64,000 nt of DNA from Streptosporangium becharense (GCF_014204985.1 NZ_JACHMP010000001.1:5084001-5148000); one strand, 5' to 3'; counted from the stretch's first letter, positions 9,219 to 18,702 are shown. Program-made: numbers and translations. Notes: generated by a model from the sequence alone, not told the origin.

Positions 9219-10208
9219 GTGACTGAGATCTTCTACGACGACCAGGCCGACCTGTCGATCATCCAGGGCCGGCACGTGGCCGTCCTGGGGTACGGCAGCC
9301 AGGGCCACGCCCACGCGCTCTCGCTGCGTGACTCCGGGGTGGACGTCCGGGTCGGCCTGCCCGAGGGTTCCAAGAGCCGGGAGAAGGCCGAGGCGGACGG
9401 CCTGCGCGTGCTCACCCCCTCCGAGGCCGTCGAGGAAGCCGACCTCACCATGATCCTCGCGCCGGACCACGTCCAGCGTGACCTCTACGCCCAGCACGTG
9501 GCGCCGAACCTGGTCGAGGGCGACGCCCTCTTCTTCGGTCACGGCCTCAACATCCGGTACGGCCTCATCGAGGCCCCGGAGGGCGTGGACGTGGCCATGG
9601 TCGCCCCCAAGGGTCCCGGTCACCTCGTCCGCCGGCAGTACACCGCCGGTCGCGGCGTGCCGTGCCTCGTCGCGGTGGAGAAGGACGCCAGTGGCAACGC
9701 CCTGGCCCTGGCCCTGTCGTACGCCAAGGGCATCGGCGGCACCCGCGCCGGCGCGCTGAAGACCACCTTCAAGGAGGAGACCGAGACCGACCTGTTCGGC
9801 GAGCAGGCCGTGCTGTGCGGCGGCGTGTCCGAGCTGATCAAGGCCGGTTTCGAGACCCTGATCGAGGCGGGCTACCAGCCCGAGGTCGCCTACTTCGAGT
9901 GCCTGCACGAGATGAAGCTGATCGTCGACCTCATGTACGAGGGCGGCATCCACAAGATGTACTGGTCGGTCTCCGACACCGCCGAGTACGGCGGCTACTC
10001 CCGTGGCCCGCGCGTGGTGACGGAGGAGACCAAGAAGGAGATGCGGCGCATCCTCGCCGAGATCCAGTCCGGTGAGTTCGCCAGGGAGCTGGTGGAGGAG
10101 TTCGACAGCGGGCAGAAGAAGTTCACCGCCTACCGCGAGGAGCTCGCCCAGCACCCGATCGAGAAGACCGGCGCCAAGCTCCGCCCGATGATGAGCTGGC
10201 TCAAGTAG
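9219..10208 (+). CDS. ilvC: Ketol-acid reductoisomerase, class I
   Basis: The 329-residue enzyme converts acetolactate or acetohydroxybutyrate to the dihydroxy acid, using NADPH and Mg2+. The nucleotide-binding GYGSQG lies at 24-29, and the Ser/Arg-containing loop after strand 2 ([12 protein letters not shown]) fits NADPH preference. Metal-binding acidic motifs ([23 protein letters not shown]) are present. The GTG start follows an AAAGG SD. It is the third gene of ilvBNC and is closed by a strong hairpin. No ilvD is in the window. Confidence 0.97.
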   Translation: MTEIFYDDQADLSIIQGRHVAVLGYGSQGHAHALSLRDSGVDVRVGLPEGSKSREKAEADGLRVLTPSEAVEEADLTMILAPDHVQRDLYAQHVAPNLVEGDALFFGHGLNIRYGLIEAPEGVDVAMVAPKGPGHLVRRQYTAGRGVPCLVAVEKDASGNALALALSYAKGIGGTRAGALKTTFKEETETDLFGEQAVLCGGVSELIKAGFETLIEAGYQPEVAYFECLHEMKLIVDLMYEGGIHKMYWSVSDTAEYGGYSRGPRVVTEETKKEMRRILAEIQSGEFARELVEEFDSGQKKFTAYREELAQHPIEKTGAKLRPMMSWLK

Positions 10209-10216
10209 TGACGGCA

Positions 10217-10245
10217 GCGGGCCCGCCCCACCGGGGCGGGCCCGC
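10217..10245 (+). terminator. Terminator hairpin after ilvC
   Basis: A perfect 13-bp GC stem (GCGGGCCCGCCCC, 10217-10229, with 10233-10245) has a three-base loop and lies 8 bases past the ilvC stop. It has no T-tail, as is common for actinobacterial terminators. It also faces the converging CAP gene. Confidence 0.75.
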
Positions 10246-10310
10246 CCCCGTCTTCCCGCGGCCCGGGGTTTCGCACGGGCGACGGGGAGACGGGACGGGC
10301 CGCCGGGGCC

Positions 10311-11258
10311 TCAGTGCCTGGCGAAGTCCTGGGTCCAGTAGATGCCCCGGGGGCTGTCGGCCACGCCCACCCCGATGTGGGTGTAGGCGCAGTTCAGGAT
10401 GTTGGCCCGGTGGCCGGGGCTGTTCATCCAGCCCCGCACCACCTCGGTGGGGGTGCGCTGGCCCATCGCGATGTTCTCCGCCCAGGCCCGCATCGGGCTG
10501 AAACCGGATGCCTTGATCCGGTCGGTCATGGTCCGGCCGTCCCGGGACGTGTGGTCGAAGTAGTCGCCGGCCGCCATGTCGGCCGAGTGACCCTGCGCCG
10601 CCGAGCGCAGCTTCGGGTCGTGGGTGAGCGGGCCGCACCCGGCCTTCTGCCGCTCGGCGTTGGTCAGGCGCACCACCTCGTTCGCGGTCGAGGAGCCGGG
10701 GGCGGGGGCCGCGGTGGCCGTCGGCGCGGGGGCGGCCGTCGTCGTGGTGGTGGGCACGGGCGCCGGGGTGGGTGCCGGGGCGGGGGAGCAGGAGACCCGG
10801 ACCGCTGCGGAGCGGGCCGTGTTGCCGGTGTAGTCGGTGACGACGGCGTAGTAGACGCCGGAGACGCACCGTGCCCGCACGGTCACCCGCCCGTTGACGC
10901 CGCGCAGGGACGCGCTCTTGACGACCGGGTCGTCGCCGGGCACGGCGCGCTGGAGGCGGATGCGGACCAGGGCGGTGTCGTCGCAGCCCAGCCGGGCGGC
11001 GGACGCCTGGATCCGCCCGGCGGAGACGCGGGGTTTCACGGCGTACACGCGGCACGCCGCCCGCGAGCCGGCTTCGTTCTGAGGCGCCGCACCCGGGGCC
11101 GCCACCTCCAGGGGCACGTCCCGGGGTACGGCCTGCGGGGCCGCCACGGACTGGATCGTGTCGACCGGCGTGCTGAACGAGACCTGAGTCATGGCGATCG
11201 GCGCGCCGAACGCGGTCAGGCCACCGAGGCACAGCAGTGCCCCCAGCGGTTTACGCAT
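10311..11258 (-). CDS. Secreted CAP/SCP-domain protein
   Basis: A 315-residue protein in four parts. It has an N-terminal signal sequence (MRKPLGALLCLGGLTAFGAPIA) and a middle domain with paired Cys residues. A Pro/Ala/Thr linker (PAPTPAPVPTTTTTAAPAP) follows. The C-terminal CAP domain carries the usual motifs: TNAERQKAGCGPL, HSADMAAGDYFDHTS, GFSPMRAWAENIA and GWMNSPGHRANIL. Bacterial CAP proteins are extracytoplasmic; their biochemical role is mostly unproven (proposed peptidase, lipid or wall binding). The ATG at 11258 has the SD GGAGGAACCGAC and gives a proper signal peptide, so the upstream open frame is not used. It converges on ilvC. Confidence 0.88.
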   Translation of the reverse strand: MRKPLGALLCLGGLTAFGAPIAMTQVSFSTPVDTIQSVAAPQAVPRDVPLEVAAPGAAPQNEAGSRAACRVYAVKPRVSAGRIQASAARLGCDDTALVRIRLQRAVPGDDPVVKSASLRGVNGRVTVRARCVSGVYYAVVTDYTGNTARSAAVRVSCSPAPAPTPAPVPTTTTTAAPAPTATAAPAPGSSTANEVVRLTNAERQKAGCGPLTHDPKLRSAAQGHSADMAAGDYFDHTSRDGRTMTDRIKASGFSPMRAWAENIAMGQRTPTEVVRGWMNSPGHRANILNCAYTHIGVGVADSPRGIYWTQDFARH

Positions 11259-11691
11259 GTCGGTTCCTCCAGTTGGGGGTGGACGCTGGATGGACGACTC
11301 CGCATTCTGTCGGGAACGTAACCGTTTTGTCATCAAATTTCAGACATTAATCTGGGTCCCAGGTAAACCAGAGTGACAGGAGAGGCGTCGCGATCATCGC
11401 CTCACGGGGCTCCGGTCCGGGCGGGAACGCCGATATTCCCGGCGGTCCGGGACGGGAGTCCGCCCCGGACGGCGGCGCGGGGCGGAGCGCCGGTGTGACG
11501 AAGGTCGCGGCCGGCGGACGGCGGCCTGGAGGGAAGGTCCAGGTCCGGGGAGGGACGCGATCGGGCCGTGCGGCGGTTCGGCCGGAGCGCCGAGGTGAGT
11601 GAGTGGGGCGGTCGCGGCCGGGCGGACGGCGGTCCGGGCATTCCCGTCCTCTGGGCCTACCGAGCGGACACTTGGTGCGGTTGAATATGGC
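11259..11691. other. Divergent intergenic region (CAP gene / MFS gene)
   Basis: The gap is 433 bases. 11310-11370 is markedly AT-richer and probably holds the CAP-gene promoter. 11400-11640 is GC-rich without a credible ORF. No hairpin-T-tail, tRNA or known riboswitch is recognised. Confidence 0.45.
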
Positions 11692-13134
11692 ATGATCTCC
11701 CGGGCGCCTTCCCCCGCCGTCGTCACCGTGCCGCGCGGGGTCCGCCTCGGCTACGGTGTCGGCTCGGTCTGCACCGCGACGTTCTCCACGGTCCCCGGCC
11801 TGCTGCTGCTGTTCTACATGACCAACGTGCTGGCGGTCCCCGCCTGGATCGCCGGCGTCGTGGTGTTCCTGCCCAAGCTCTGGGACGTCGTCGTCAACCC
11901 CTGGGTGGGGCAGCGTTCCGACCGGACGGTCTCCCACCTCGGTGCCCGCCGGCCGTGGATGCTCCTGGGTGCGCTCACCCTGCCGGTGACCTTCGCGCTC
12001 ACCTTCGCCGGGCCCCCGCTCACCGGCCTGCCCGCCGCGCTGTACGTCACCGTCTGCTACTTCCTCACCGCGACGGCGTACGCCTTCTACGAGGTGCCCT
12101 ACAAGGCGATGCCGGCCGAGATGACCGACGACTACCACGAGCGCTCCTCGTTACTGCAGTGGAAAATGGCCTTCGTCGGCCTCGGGATTCTGCTCTCCGG
12201 CGCCGGGGCGCCGGCGATCGCCGGCGACGAGGTCTCCGGCTACCGGACCATGGGGATCGTCGTCGGGGCCGTGCTGCTGGTGTCGATGCTCGCTTCCTTC
12301 TTCGGCACGGCCCACGCCCCGATGATCGCCCGAGCGGAGGCGGAGCCGTCGATCCGGGCCCAGTTCGCCGCGGCCCGCTCGAACCGGATGTTCATGGTGC
12401 TGCTCGGCCTGAGCTGTGCCCAGATGTTCGCGGCCGGGGTCATGCTGGCCGGCGCGCCTTACTACGCCACGTACACGCTGGGCGAGCCCGGGGCCACCAC
12501 CACGCTCTTCGTGTGCCTCGTCGGCCCGCTGCTGGTCACGATGCCGCCCTGGGTCTGGCTGTCCAAGCGCTACGACAAGCGCGGCGCGATGATCCTGTCG
12601 TCGGCGCTGTTCATGGCGGGCACCGTCGGGATGGTCTTCTCCGATTCCTTCGGGGCGGTGTACGCGCACGCGTGCGTGCTGGTGGTCGGCGTCGGCTACG
12701 CGGGGCTCCAGTTGCTGCAGTTCTCCATGCTCTCCGACGTGATCGTCCACGACGCGCTGGTCACCGGGAAGCGCCGGGCCGGGGTGTTCACCGGCCTGTG
12801 GACGGCCGCCGAGACCGTGGTCTTCGCGCTGGGTGCGCTCGTGTTCGGCTGGCTCCTCGGCGCGGCCGGCTTCGTCGAGTCCGACCCCGCCACACCGGTC
12901 GCCCAGTCGAGCTCGGCGGTCACCGCGGTTCTGTACGGCGCCACGCTGCTGCCCGCGGTCGTGGTCGGCGTTGGCATCCTGCTCACCACGCGCTACACCC
13001 TGACGGCCGAGCAGTTACGGGCGGCGGGGGCCGCCACGGCGGAGCCGGGGCTCCGGAGCGCGGGAGAGCCGGGGTGGAACGAGGGAGAGCCGGGGCTCCG
13101 GAGTGCGGGAGAGCCGGGGCCTCAGAGCAGCTGA
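11692..13134 (+). CDS. MFS transporter, GPH (sugar:cation symporter)-like
   Basis: A 480-residue polytopic protein with about 12 hydrophobic helices. It resembles the glycoside-pentoside-hexuronide type of major-facilitator carrier (KLWDVVVNPWVGQRSDRT near residue 60, then GARRPWMLLGA). The family moves sugars or similar solutes with H+ or Na+. I chose the ATG at 11692 because the membrane-proximal sequence begins right after it; the longer frame adds only low-complexity residues. The C-terminal tail repeats a GLRSAGEPG unit, reflecting a short DNA duplication. It overlaps the converging FHA gene by 13 bases. The substrate is unknown and no sugar-utilisation genes are adjacent. Confidence 0.8.
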   Translation: MISRAPSPAVVTVPRGVRLGYGVGSVCTATFSTVPGLLLLFYMTNVLAVPAWIAGVVVFLPKLWDVVVNPWVGQRSDRTVSHLGARRPWMLLGALTLPVTFALTFAGPPLTGLPAALYVTVCYFLTATAYAFYEVPYKAMPAEMTDDYHERSSLLQWKMAFVGLGILLSGAGAPAIAGDEVSGYRTMGIVVGAVLLVSMLASFFGTAHAPMIARAEAEPSIRAQFAAARSNRMFMVLLGLSCAQMFAAGVMLAGAPYYATYTLGEPGATTTLFVCLVGPLLVTMPPWVWLSKRYDKRGAMILSSALFMAGTVGMVFSDSFGAVYAHACVLVVGVGYAGLQLLQFSMLSDVIVHDALVTGKRRAGVFTGLWTAAETVVFALGALVFGWLLGAAGFVESDPATPVAQSSSAVTAVLYGATLLPAVVVGVGILLTTRYTLTAEQLRAAGAATAEPGLRSAGEPGWNEGEPGLRSAGEPGPQSS

Positions 13135-13667
13135 GGGGCGATCACCATGAACCCGCAGTCGCCGAAGGAGATCACGTCACCGGGGCGGACCCTGGCCGGC
13201 CCGACCAGGCGCCAGTCGTTCAACCGGGTCCCGTTCAATGAACCGAGGTCGATGAGGGTCCAGCCCTCCTCGTCGCGGCGGAGCTCGGCGTGCACCCGTG
13301 AGACGGTCAGGTCGGCGAGGACCAGGTCGCAGGCGGAGCCCCGGCCGACCACGTAGCGGGTCCGGCCGTCGCCGGGCAGTGCCAGCCTGGGCAGCCGGGG
13401 ACGTCGCCAGGCCGACTCGACCCGTTTGGTGAAGTCGGAGGCCGAGGCGACCATCTCGGTCACCAGGCGTCGCAGCCGGCCGCGCTGCGGCAGGTCGACC
13501 ACCAGGTTCTCCAGCTCGCCGCGGCTCTGTGCGCGCAACGCCATGTCGACGCGACCGAGGAACGTGTCGTGCGACAGGTGCCCCTCGACGGCACGGTCGC
13601 GGAGCTCGTTGATCGCGCGATCTCGGTCCCCATCGGAGGCGCGGAACGGGGGATGCGTCGAGCTCAT
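13122..13667 (-). CDS. DUF1707-FHA phosphopeptide-binding protein
   Basis: A 181-residue protein. Residues about 8-60 match DUF1707 (RASDGDRDRAINELRDRAVEGHLSHDTF), an actinobacterial module often fused to membrane or signalling domains. Residues about 100-180 form a forkhead-associated domain with the binding-site motifs GRGSACD (108-114), SRVH (123-126) and NGT (145-147). FHA domains read phosphothreonine left by Ser/Thr kinases; no kinase gene is adjacent. It lacks a membrane helix. It is divergent from padR, sharing an 88-base intergenic region that holds the 24-bp palindrome. Confidence 0.85.
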   Translation of the reverse strand: MSSTHPPFRASDGDRDRAINELRDRAVEGHLSHDTFLGRVDMALRAQSRGELENLVVDLPQRGRLRRLVTEMVASASDFTKRVESAWRRPRLPRLALPGDGRTRYVVGRGSACDLVLADLTVSRVHAELRRDEEGWTLIDLGSLNGTRLNDWRLVGPARVRPGDVISFGDCGFMVIAPQLL

Positions 13668-13718
13668 CTTCCGAGTATCGGCCCCAGCGGCGGAACCTGT
13701 CCAGAATATGCGGATCTC

Positions 13719-13755
13719 TTGCCGTGACCATACTGAGTATGCATACTCAGTATTC
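13719..13755 (+). promoter_or_regulatory. padR promoter with a 24-bp perfect palindromic operator
   Basis: 13730-13753 is a perfect palindrome with half-site ATACTGAGTATG. It ends two bases before the padR ATG. A -35-like TTGCCG (13719-13724) and a -10-like CATACT (13742-13747), spaced 17, place the transcription start at about 13754, so the padR mRNA is probably leaderless. The palindrome covers the -10 box and the start, as expected for PadR autorepression of the regulator-ABC operon. It may also act on the divergent FHA gene. Confidence 0.75.
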
Positions 13756-14283
13756 ATGGCGATTCGGCAAGGCCTGCTCGCTCTGTTGAGCCAGGGGCCC
13801 CGCTACGGCTACCAGTTGCGCGCGGAGTTCGAGGCGTCGACAGGGGCGACCTGGCCGCTCAACATCGGCCAGGTCTACACGACCCTCTCCCGCATGGAGC
13901 GCGACGGCCTGGTGAGCCCCGGTGAACAGGACGACCAGGGCCGGGTCGTCTACTCGATCACCGAGGCCGGCCGGACCGAGATGGAGCGGTGGTTCGACAC
14001 CCCCGTCGCCCAGTCCGACCGGCCCCGGGATGAGCTGGTCATCAAGCTGGCCATGGCCGTCGCCGCCGGTGCGGACGTGCGTCCGATCATCCGGGCCCAG
14101 CGCACCGCCACCATGAGCACGCTGCAACGCCTCACCCGAGCCAAGCACACCGCCGTCCAGGGGGCCGCGCAGCGGCTGGTGCTCGACTCGATGATCTTCC
14201 AGGCCGAGGCCGAGCAGCGCTGGCTCGATCACTGCGAGGCCGTGCTCACGGCCTCGCCCCGGACTCAGGAGAGACAACGATGA
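13756..14283 (+). CDS. PadR-family transcriptional regulator
   Basis: A 175-residue protein with an N-terminal winged helix of PadR type (LLALLSQGPRYGYQLRAEFEAST, then NIGQVYTTLSRMERDGLV) and a helical C-terminal dimerisation region. PadR proteins commonly repress adjacent efflux genes and are released by small hydrophobic ligands. Start at ATG 13756; no SD is visible because the transcript is probably leaderless. The stop overlaps the ABC ATPase start (ATGA), so regulator, ATPase and permease are translationally coupled. Confidence 0.92.
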   Translation: MAIRQGLLALLSQGPRYGYQLRAEFEASTGATWPLNIGQVYTTLSRMERDGLVSPGEQDDQGRVVYSITEAGRTEMERWFDTPVAQSDRPRDELVIKLAMAVAAGADVRPIIRAQRTATMSTLQRLTRAKHTAVQGAAQRLVLDSMIFQAEAEQRWLDHCEAVLTASPRTQERQR

Positions 14284-14987
14284 GTTTCGACCCGGTCTTA
14301 CGGCTCGCGGGCGTCACCCGCGTGCACGGCGACGGGCCGCAGGCCGTGACGGCGCTCCGGGAGGTGAACCTGGACGTCGACCCCGGGCAGTTGGTCGCGG
14401 TGATGGGGCCCTCCGGGGCTGGCAAGTCCACCCTGCTCAACGTCGCGGGCGGGCTCGATCGGCCCACCTCGGGCTCGGTGGTCGTCGAGGGCGTCACCCT
14501 GACGGACCTGCCGGCCGCGGGGCTCGCCGCGCTCCGCCGCCGCCGCGTCGGCTACGTCTTCCAGGACCTCAACCTCATCCCCTCCCTCACCGCCGCCGAG
14601 AACGTGATGCTCCCGCGCGAGCTGGACGGGATCCGGGCGAGGCAGGCCCGCCGCGAGGCGCTGGAGGTCCTCACCGAGGCCGGCGTCGGCGAGATCGCCG
14701 ACCGCTTCCCCGGCGAGATCTCCGGCGGCCAGCGCCAGCGGGTCGCCATCGCCCGTGCCCTGGCCCGGGAGCGGCGGCTGATCCTGGCCGACGAGCCCAC
14801 CGGCGCGCTCGACACCCCCACCGGTGACGAGATCCTCCAGCTCCTGCGTGCCCGCTGCGACGCCGGGGCGGCGGTCCTCCTCGTCACCCACGAGCCCCGC
14901 TACGCCGCCTGGGCCGACCGGGTGGTCTTCCTGCGCGACGGTGAGATCGCCGACTCCACCGCGGTCTCCCTGGAGAGCGCCCGATGA
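14280..14987 (+). CDS. ABC transporter ATP-binding protein (MacB/LolD type)
   Basis: A 235-residue ATPase with Walker A GPSGAGKST (43-51), signature SGGQRQRVAIARAL (from 148), Walker B LILADEP (167-173, catalytic Glu172) and H-loop His204. The layout matches the MacB/LolD/FtsE subfamily, which pairs with FtsX-like permeases and drives export or mechanotransmission rather than import. It overlaps padR and the permease by 4 bases on either side. Confidence 0.95.
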   Translation: MSFDPVLRLAGVTRVHGDGPQAVTALREVNLDVDPGQLVAVMGPSGAGKSTLLNVAGGLDRPTSGSVVVEGVTLTDLPAAGLAALRRRRVGYVFQDLNLIPSLTAAENVMLPRELDGIRARQARREALEVLTEAGVGEIADRFPGEISGGQRQRVAIARALARERRLILADEPTGALDTPTGDEILQLLRARCDAGAAVLLVTHEPRYAAWADRVVFLRDGEIADSTAVSLESAR

Positions 14988-17641
14988 GCGCCGGGGCCGG
15001 GGCCCAACCGGGCCGCGCGCGTCTCACGCCGGCGGCGTTCCTCGCCGCCCTGCGGATCTCCCGGCGGGCCGCCCTGCGGGCCCGGGGACGCACCGCTCTG
15101 ATCGTCACGATGATCGCCCTGCCCGTCCTCGTGATCACCGTGCTCCTGACCCTCCGGGAGACCGTGGACATCAGCCCGCGGGAGGGGCTGACCGCGCAGA
15201 TCGGAGCCGCCGACCTCCGGGTCTGGACGACCTGGAGCCCGGGGGCGGTGACGCAGGACGTCGAAGGAAACCTCTCCTGGAATGATCCGGGCCCGCTAAG
15301 AGGGCCGCGCACCGCCGGGGAGATCATGGGTCTCCTCGGACCGGGGGCCCGGATCATCCCGGCGAACGACGGCAGCGTCGAGTTCAGGGGAGCGGACGGC
15401 TACGACCGGGTGTCCGCCCACGAGCTGGACCTGCGCGACCCGCTGACCAAGGGGATGTACCGCCTGCTCCGGGGCCGCCTCCCGGCCACGCCCGGGGAGG
15501 TCGCGGTGACCGCCGGCGCGCTGGAGCACGGGTTCCGGCTCGGCGGGACGGTGGAGATGACCCCCAGGAGGACGCCGATGCGGGTCGTCGGCGTGATCGA
15601 GCCCCCGCACCGGGTCGGGATCACGGAGGCCGTGGGACTCCCCGGCACCCTGCTGTTCGACAAGCGGAACGGCAGCGGCAGCGGCTGGCTGGCCGACACC
15701 CCGGCGCCGCTGACCCGGGACGGCGTCCGGAAGCTGAACGGCGCCGGGTTGCGCGTCCAGGCTCCTGCCGTCGTGGAACATCCGGAGGACTACCCCGATC
15801 CCGTCGTCCGGTACGACGTCGACCGGATCGTGGGCATCGGGCTCGCCGGGCTCATGATCGTGTTGGAGACGGTGCTGCTCGCCGGCCCGGCCTTCGCGGT
15901 CGGGCTCCGCCGCCGCCGCCGCGAGCTCGCGCTGATCGCCGCCCAGGGCGGATCGCCACGGCACCTGCGCATGATCGTGCTCGCGGACGGTCTCGCCCTC
16001 GGCGGCGGAGCGGCGCTGATCGGCCTGGTCGCGGGGGTCGGTCTGGCGTCCCTGGCCGCTCTGCTGGAGGCCGGGCGGTTGCTGGGGGCGGTCGGCCCCC
16101 TGGACATCCCCTGGATGCCGGTGGCGGCCGTCGCGCTGCTCGGCGCGGTCAGCGGTCTCGTGGCCGCCGTGGCGCCCGCCGTGCAGGCGGCCCGCCAGAA
16201 TCCGGCGGCGGTGCTCGGCGGTCGCAGGGACGAGGCGCGCGCCAGGCGGGCCGGTCCGCTGACCGGCCTGGTCGTGGTCGTCGCGGGGGTCGCGGCGGCC
16301 GTGTTCGCCGTCAGGTTCAACGTGGTCTGGGTCTTCGCCGCGGCGCTCCTCTCCCAGCTGGGCCTCGTCGCGCTGACCCCGTGGCTGGTCGGGGCCGCCG
16401 CGGGCCCGGCCGGCCGGCTCCCCCTGCCGTTCCGGCTGGCCGCCCGTGACGCCTCCCGCAACCGCGGCCGCACGGCCTTCGCGGTCGCGGCGGTCATGAC
16501 GGCCACGGCGGCCTTCACGGCCGCAGGGGTGGCGGCGAGCAGTGGTTTCGCCCACAACCGGGACAGCTTCCAGGCGGCGCTCCCGGCCGGGACCACGACG
16601 ATCCGCGGCGTCGGCCTCGACGACGACCGGTGGGCGGCGCTCAGGGCCGCCGTCGAGCGGGAGCTGCCCGGGGTGCCGATGATCGAGGCCGTCGAACCCC
16701 GGGACGCCCGGGGAACCGTCGTCGAGCTGGGCGCCCGATATCCCGCCGGGAGCCAATCGTCCGGAAGATTCCGCCACCTCGGTGGGCTGCCGGTCGGGGA
16801 CGAGCAGCTGCTCACTCTCGTCCAGGGGCGGCGGGATCCCGCGGCGGTGGCGGCTCTCGCCGCGGGCAAGGCCGTGGTGTTCGACCCGCGTCTGGTGCGC
16901 GGCGACCGGCTGGGCCTGACCATGGTGGGGATCGCCGTCCCGGAACCGGAGGAACCGGAGGAACCGGAGGTACCAGACGATCTAACTGTCCCCGCGGTCG
17001 TGGCTCGGGCGGCCGACCCCGGATACGCCGTCGCGGTGCTTCCCCCCTCCGCACTCCACCGCATCGGGCTGAAAACCGAGTCCCGCACGCTGTACGTCGA
17101 CCCCGCCGTCCACCGGCTCGACTACGAAAGGGGACGGAAACTGGAACGGGAACTCCGGGCGGTGAACGACAGGGCGGACGTGTACGTCGAGCTCGGATTC
17201 CAGGGGGACGTCGTCTTCCAGCTGAGGTTGCTCCTGGTGGCGGCGTCGATCCTGGTGCTGGGCGGCACGTTCGTCGCGACCGGTCTCGCCGCGGCCGACC
17301 TCCGGCCCGACCTCGCGACCATGGCCGCGGTCGGGGCCGCGCCGGGCACGCGGCGGCTGGTCGTCGCCGGGCAGGCTGGGTTCATCGCGGGCCTCGGCGT
17401 GCCGATCGGCGCCGGGGCGGGCCTCCTGACGGGAATCGCCGCGGCCTGGCCGATGACGACCCGGGCACGGGACTTCACCTGGCTGACGGCGGAGAGCGCG
17501 GCACCGGGAACGGAGGCGCCGACGGTCGAGATCCCCTGGCTCTTCCTCACGGTGATCGTGATCGGCCTGCCGCCGCTGGCGGCGCTGCTGGCCGGCGCGT
17601 TCGCCCGGACGAGGGTGACGCTCACCCGCCGGATCGCCTGA
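14984..17641 (+). CDS. ABC transporter permease, FtsX/MacB-like
   Basis: An 885-residue membrane protein. An N-terminal helix is followed by a large extracytoplasmic domain, helices around residues 280-480 and a second extracytoplasmic domain. The C-terminal helices sit in the FtsX-like arrangement seen twice in duplicated actinobacterial permeases. A short EPEEPEEPE repeat lies near residue 650. With the upstream ATPase it probably forms an exporter for antibiotics, peptides or lipids, switched by PadR. The substrate cannot be read from sequence. Confidence 0.88.
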   Translation: MSAGAGAQPGRARLTPAAFLAALRISRRAALRARGRTALIVTMIALPVLVITVLLTLRETVDISPREGLTAQIGAADLRVWTTWSPGAVTQDVEGNLSWNDPGPLRGPRTAGEIMGLLGPGARIIPANDGSVEFRGADGYDRVSAHELDLRDPLTKGMYRLLRGRLPATPGEVAVTAGALEHGFRLGGTVEMTPRRTPMRVVGVIEPPHRVGITEAVGLPGTLLFDKRNGSGSGWLADTPAPLTRDGVRKLNGAGLRVQAPAVVEHPEDYPDPVVRYDVDRIVGIGLAGLMIVLETVLLAGPAFAVGLRRRRRELALIAAQGGSPRHLRMIVLADGLALGGGAALIGLVAGVGLASLAALLEAGRLLGAVGPLDIPWMPVAAVALLGAVSGLVAAVAPAVQAARQNPAAVLGGRRDEARARRAGPLTGLVVVVAGVAAAVFAVRFNVVWVFAAALLSQLGLVALTPWLVGAAAGPAGRLPLPFRLAARDASRNRGRTAFAVAAVMTATAAFTAAGVAASSGFAHNRDSFQAALPAGTTTIRGVGLDDDRWAALRAAVERELPGVPMIEAVEPRDARGTVVELGARYPAGSQSSGRFRHLGGLPVGDEQLLTLVQGRRDPAAVAALAAGKAVVFDPRLVRGDRLGLTMVGIAVPEPEEPEEPEVPDDLTVPAVVARAADPGYAVAVLPPSALHRIGLKTESRTLYVDPAVHRLDYERGRKLERELRAVNDRADVYVELGFQGDVVFQLRLLLVAASILVLGGTFVATGLAAADLRPDLATMAAVGAAPGTRRLVVAGQAGFIAGLGVPIGAGAGLLTGIAAAWPMTTRARDFTWLTAESAAPGTEAPTVEIPWLFLTVIVIGLPPLAALLAGAFARTRVTLTRRIA

Positions 17642-17675
17642 CCTCGTCCACGGACGCGGGTCGGCCGGCGGCGCC

Positions 17676-17696
17676 GGGGCGGGGAGGACCCGCCCC
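17676..17696. terminator. Hairpin between converging genes
   Basis: An 8-bp GC stem (GGGGCGGG, 17676-17683, with 17689-17696) and a five-base loop lie between the permease stop and the stop of the opposing SseB-like gene. It could serve both directions. It has no T-run. Confidence 0.5.
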
Positions 17697-17715
17697 GCCC
17701 CGGGGCACCGTGAGG

Positions 17716-18570
17716 TCAGCCGGTGACGTCGGCGCAGACGACGTGCACGCCCATCTCGATCATGCGCCGCTCGGTGCGCGCGTCGGCGATGCGGGCCATC
17801 AGGATGGGCGCCTCGCTCGCGGCGAGCTGCGGCAGGCGTGCGCGCACCCCGCGGTGGATGTCCCTGACCACGTCCTCGGCCGCCGACATGCTCACCTTGA
17901 CGTGCAACATGATCCCCGGGGCGCCGGAGGAGGTCTTGGCCTCGGAGATCCACACGTGGTGGACGAGCGGGTAGTCGGCGAGCACCTGGGCGATCGCCCC
18001 CCGCAGCGCGGGCAGGATCGGATGGGTGCACCGCTTGTAACCGGGGTCCACCATCTGCATCGGGCCCGACAGGTGGGGTCGCGGCGCCGGGATCCACGGC
18101 TGGGCGGGGGCGGCGGGCGTCGGGACCGACGGCGGACGCACCGCCGCCGGACGCGAGACCTTGGCCGTCGCCCCGGTCGCGTACGCCGTGGGGGAGGCGC
18201 TCGACAGCGCGGGCGTGGGACCGCTGCGCGTCGCGTGGAGATATCGCTGGAGGTCCTCGATCGGCACGGCCGCCGCGGCCGGTCCGGCCGCGTCGATCAC
18301 GATCTCGCGCACGCCGGTGACGCGCTGGATGTCGAGGATGGTGTCGGCGTCGCAGGCCGACAGTGAGTGGCTGCCACGGTGCCGCGCGTAGGTGTCCGCG
18401 GATGTGTATCCGAGCAGGACCCGGTCACCGGCCTGGGTCGTGCCGAGCACGACGGACCGGTCCGGTCGCACGGCGACCAGGAGCCCCCATTCGGCGAGCG
18501 CCGCCAGCAGGCGGTGCGGGCCGGCGTGCTGAGCGAGCACGTCGCGGAGAGCGGGGTTCCCGATGCTCAT
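17716..18570 (-). CDS. SseB-like domain protein, function unknown
   Basis: A 284-residue soluble protein. The N-terminal half (LLAALAEWGLLVAVRPDRSVVLG... VLLGYTSADTYARH) and the C-terminal half (ALRGAIAQVLADYPLVHHVWISEAK... IMLHVKVSMSAAEDVVRD) resemble the two parts of SseB (enhanced serine sensitivity) proteins. They are joined by a Pro/Ala linker. No catalytic residues are evident. It is divergent from serA, but serine-related function would be a guess. The ATG at 18570 has no SD; a TATCGT-like -10 ten bases upstream suggests a leaderless message. Confidence 0.6.
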   Translation of the reverse strand: MSIGNPALRDVLAQHAGPHRLLAALAEWGLLVAVRPDRSVVLGTTQAGDRVLLGYTSADTYARHRGSHSLSACDADTILDIQRVTGVREIVIDAAGPAAAAVPIEDLQRYLHATRSGPTPALSSASPTAYATGATAKVSRPAAVRPPSVPTPAAPAQPWIPAPRPHLSGPMQMVDPGYKRCTHPILPALRGAIAQVLADYPLVHHVWISEAKTSSGAPGIMLHVKVSMSAAEDVVRDIHRGVRARLPQLAASEAPILMARIADARTERRMIEMGVHVVCADVTG

Positions 18571-18682
18571 ATGAGGAACGATAGGTAGTGGACCACGGCT
18601 TATCAGGGTAATCGCGAAGTTTTCTTGGGATCAATACCAACTTGAGTTTCGCGGGTATGAGGCGTGGCGGCCCTGGGTACCG

Positions 18683-18697
18683 TCTCGGATCTCGGGA
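18683..18697. promoter_or_regulatory. Degraded TCTC-N7-GAGA element upstream of serA
   Basis: TCTCGGATCTCGGGA keeps the left arm and has GGGA instead of GAGA on the right. The 18-base stretch starting here matches the ilvB site region at 15 positions. It sits 43 bases before a TAGACT -10-like box, close to the 41 and 44 bases seen at ilvB and cimA. It is probably a weaker site for the same regulator. Confidence 0.45.
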
Positions 18698-18702
18698 CAC
18701 TC

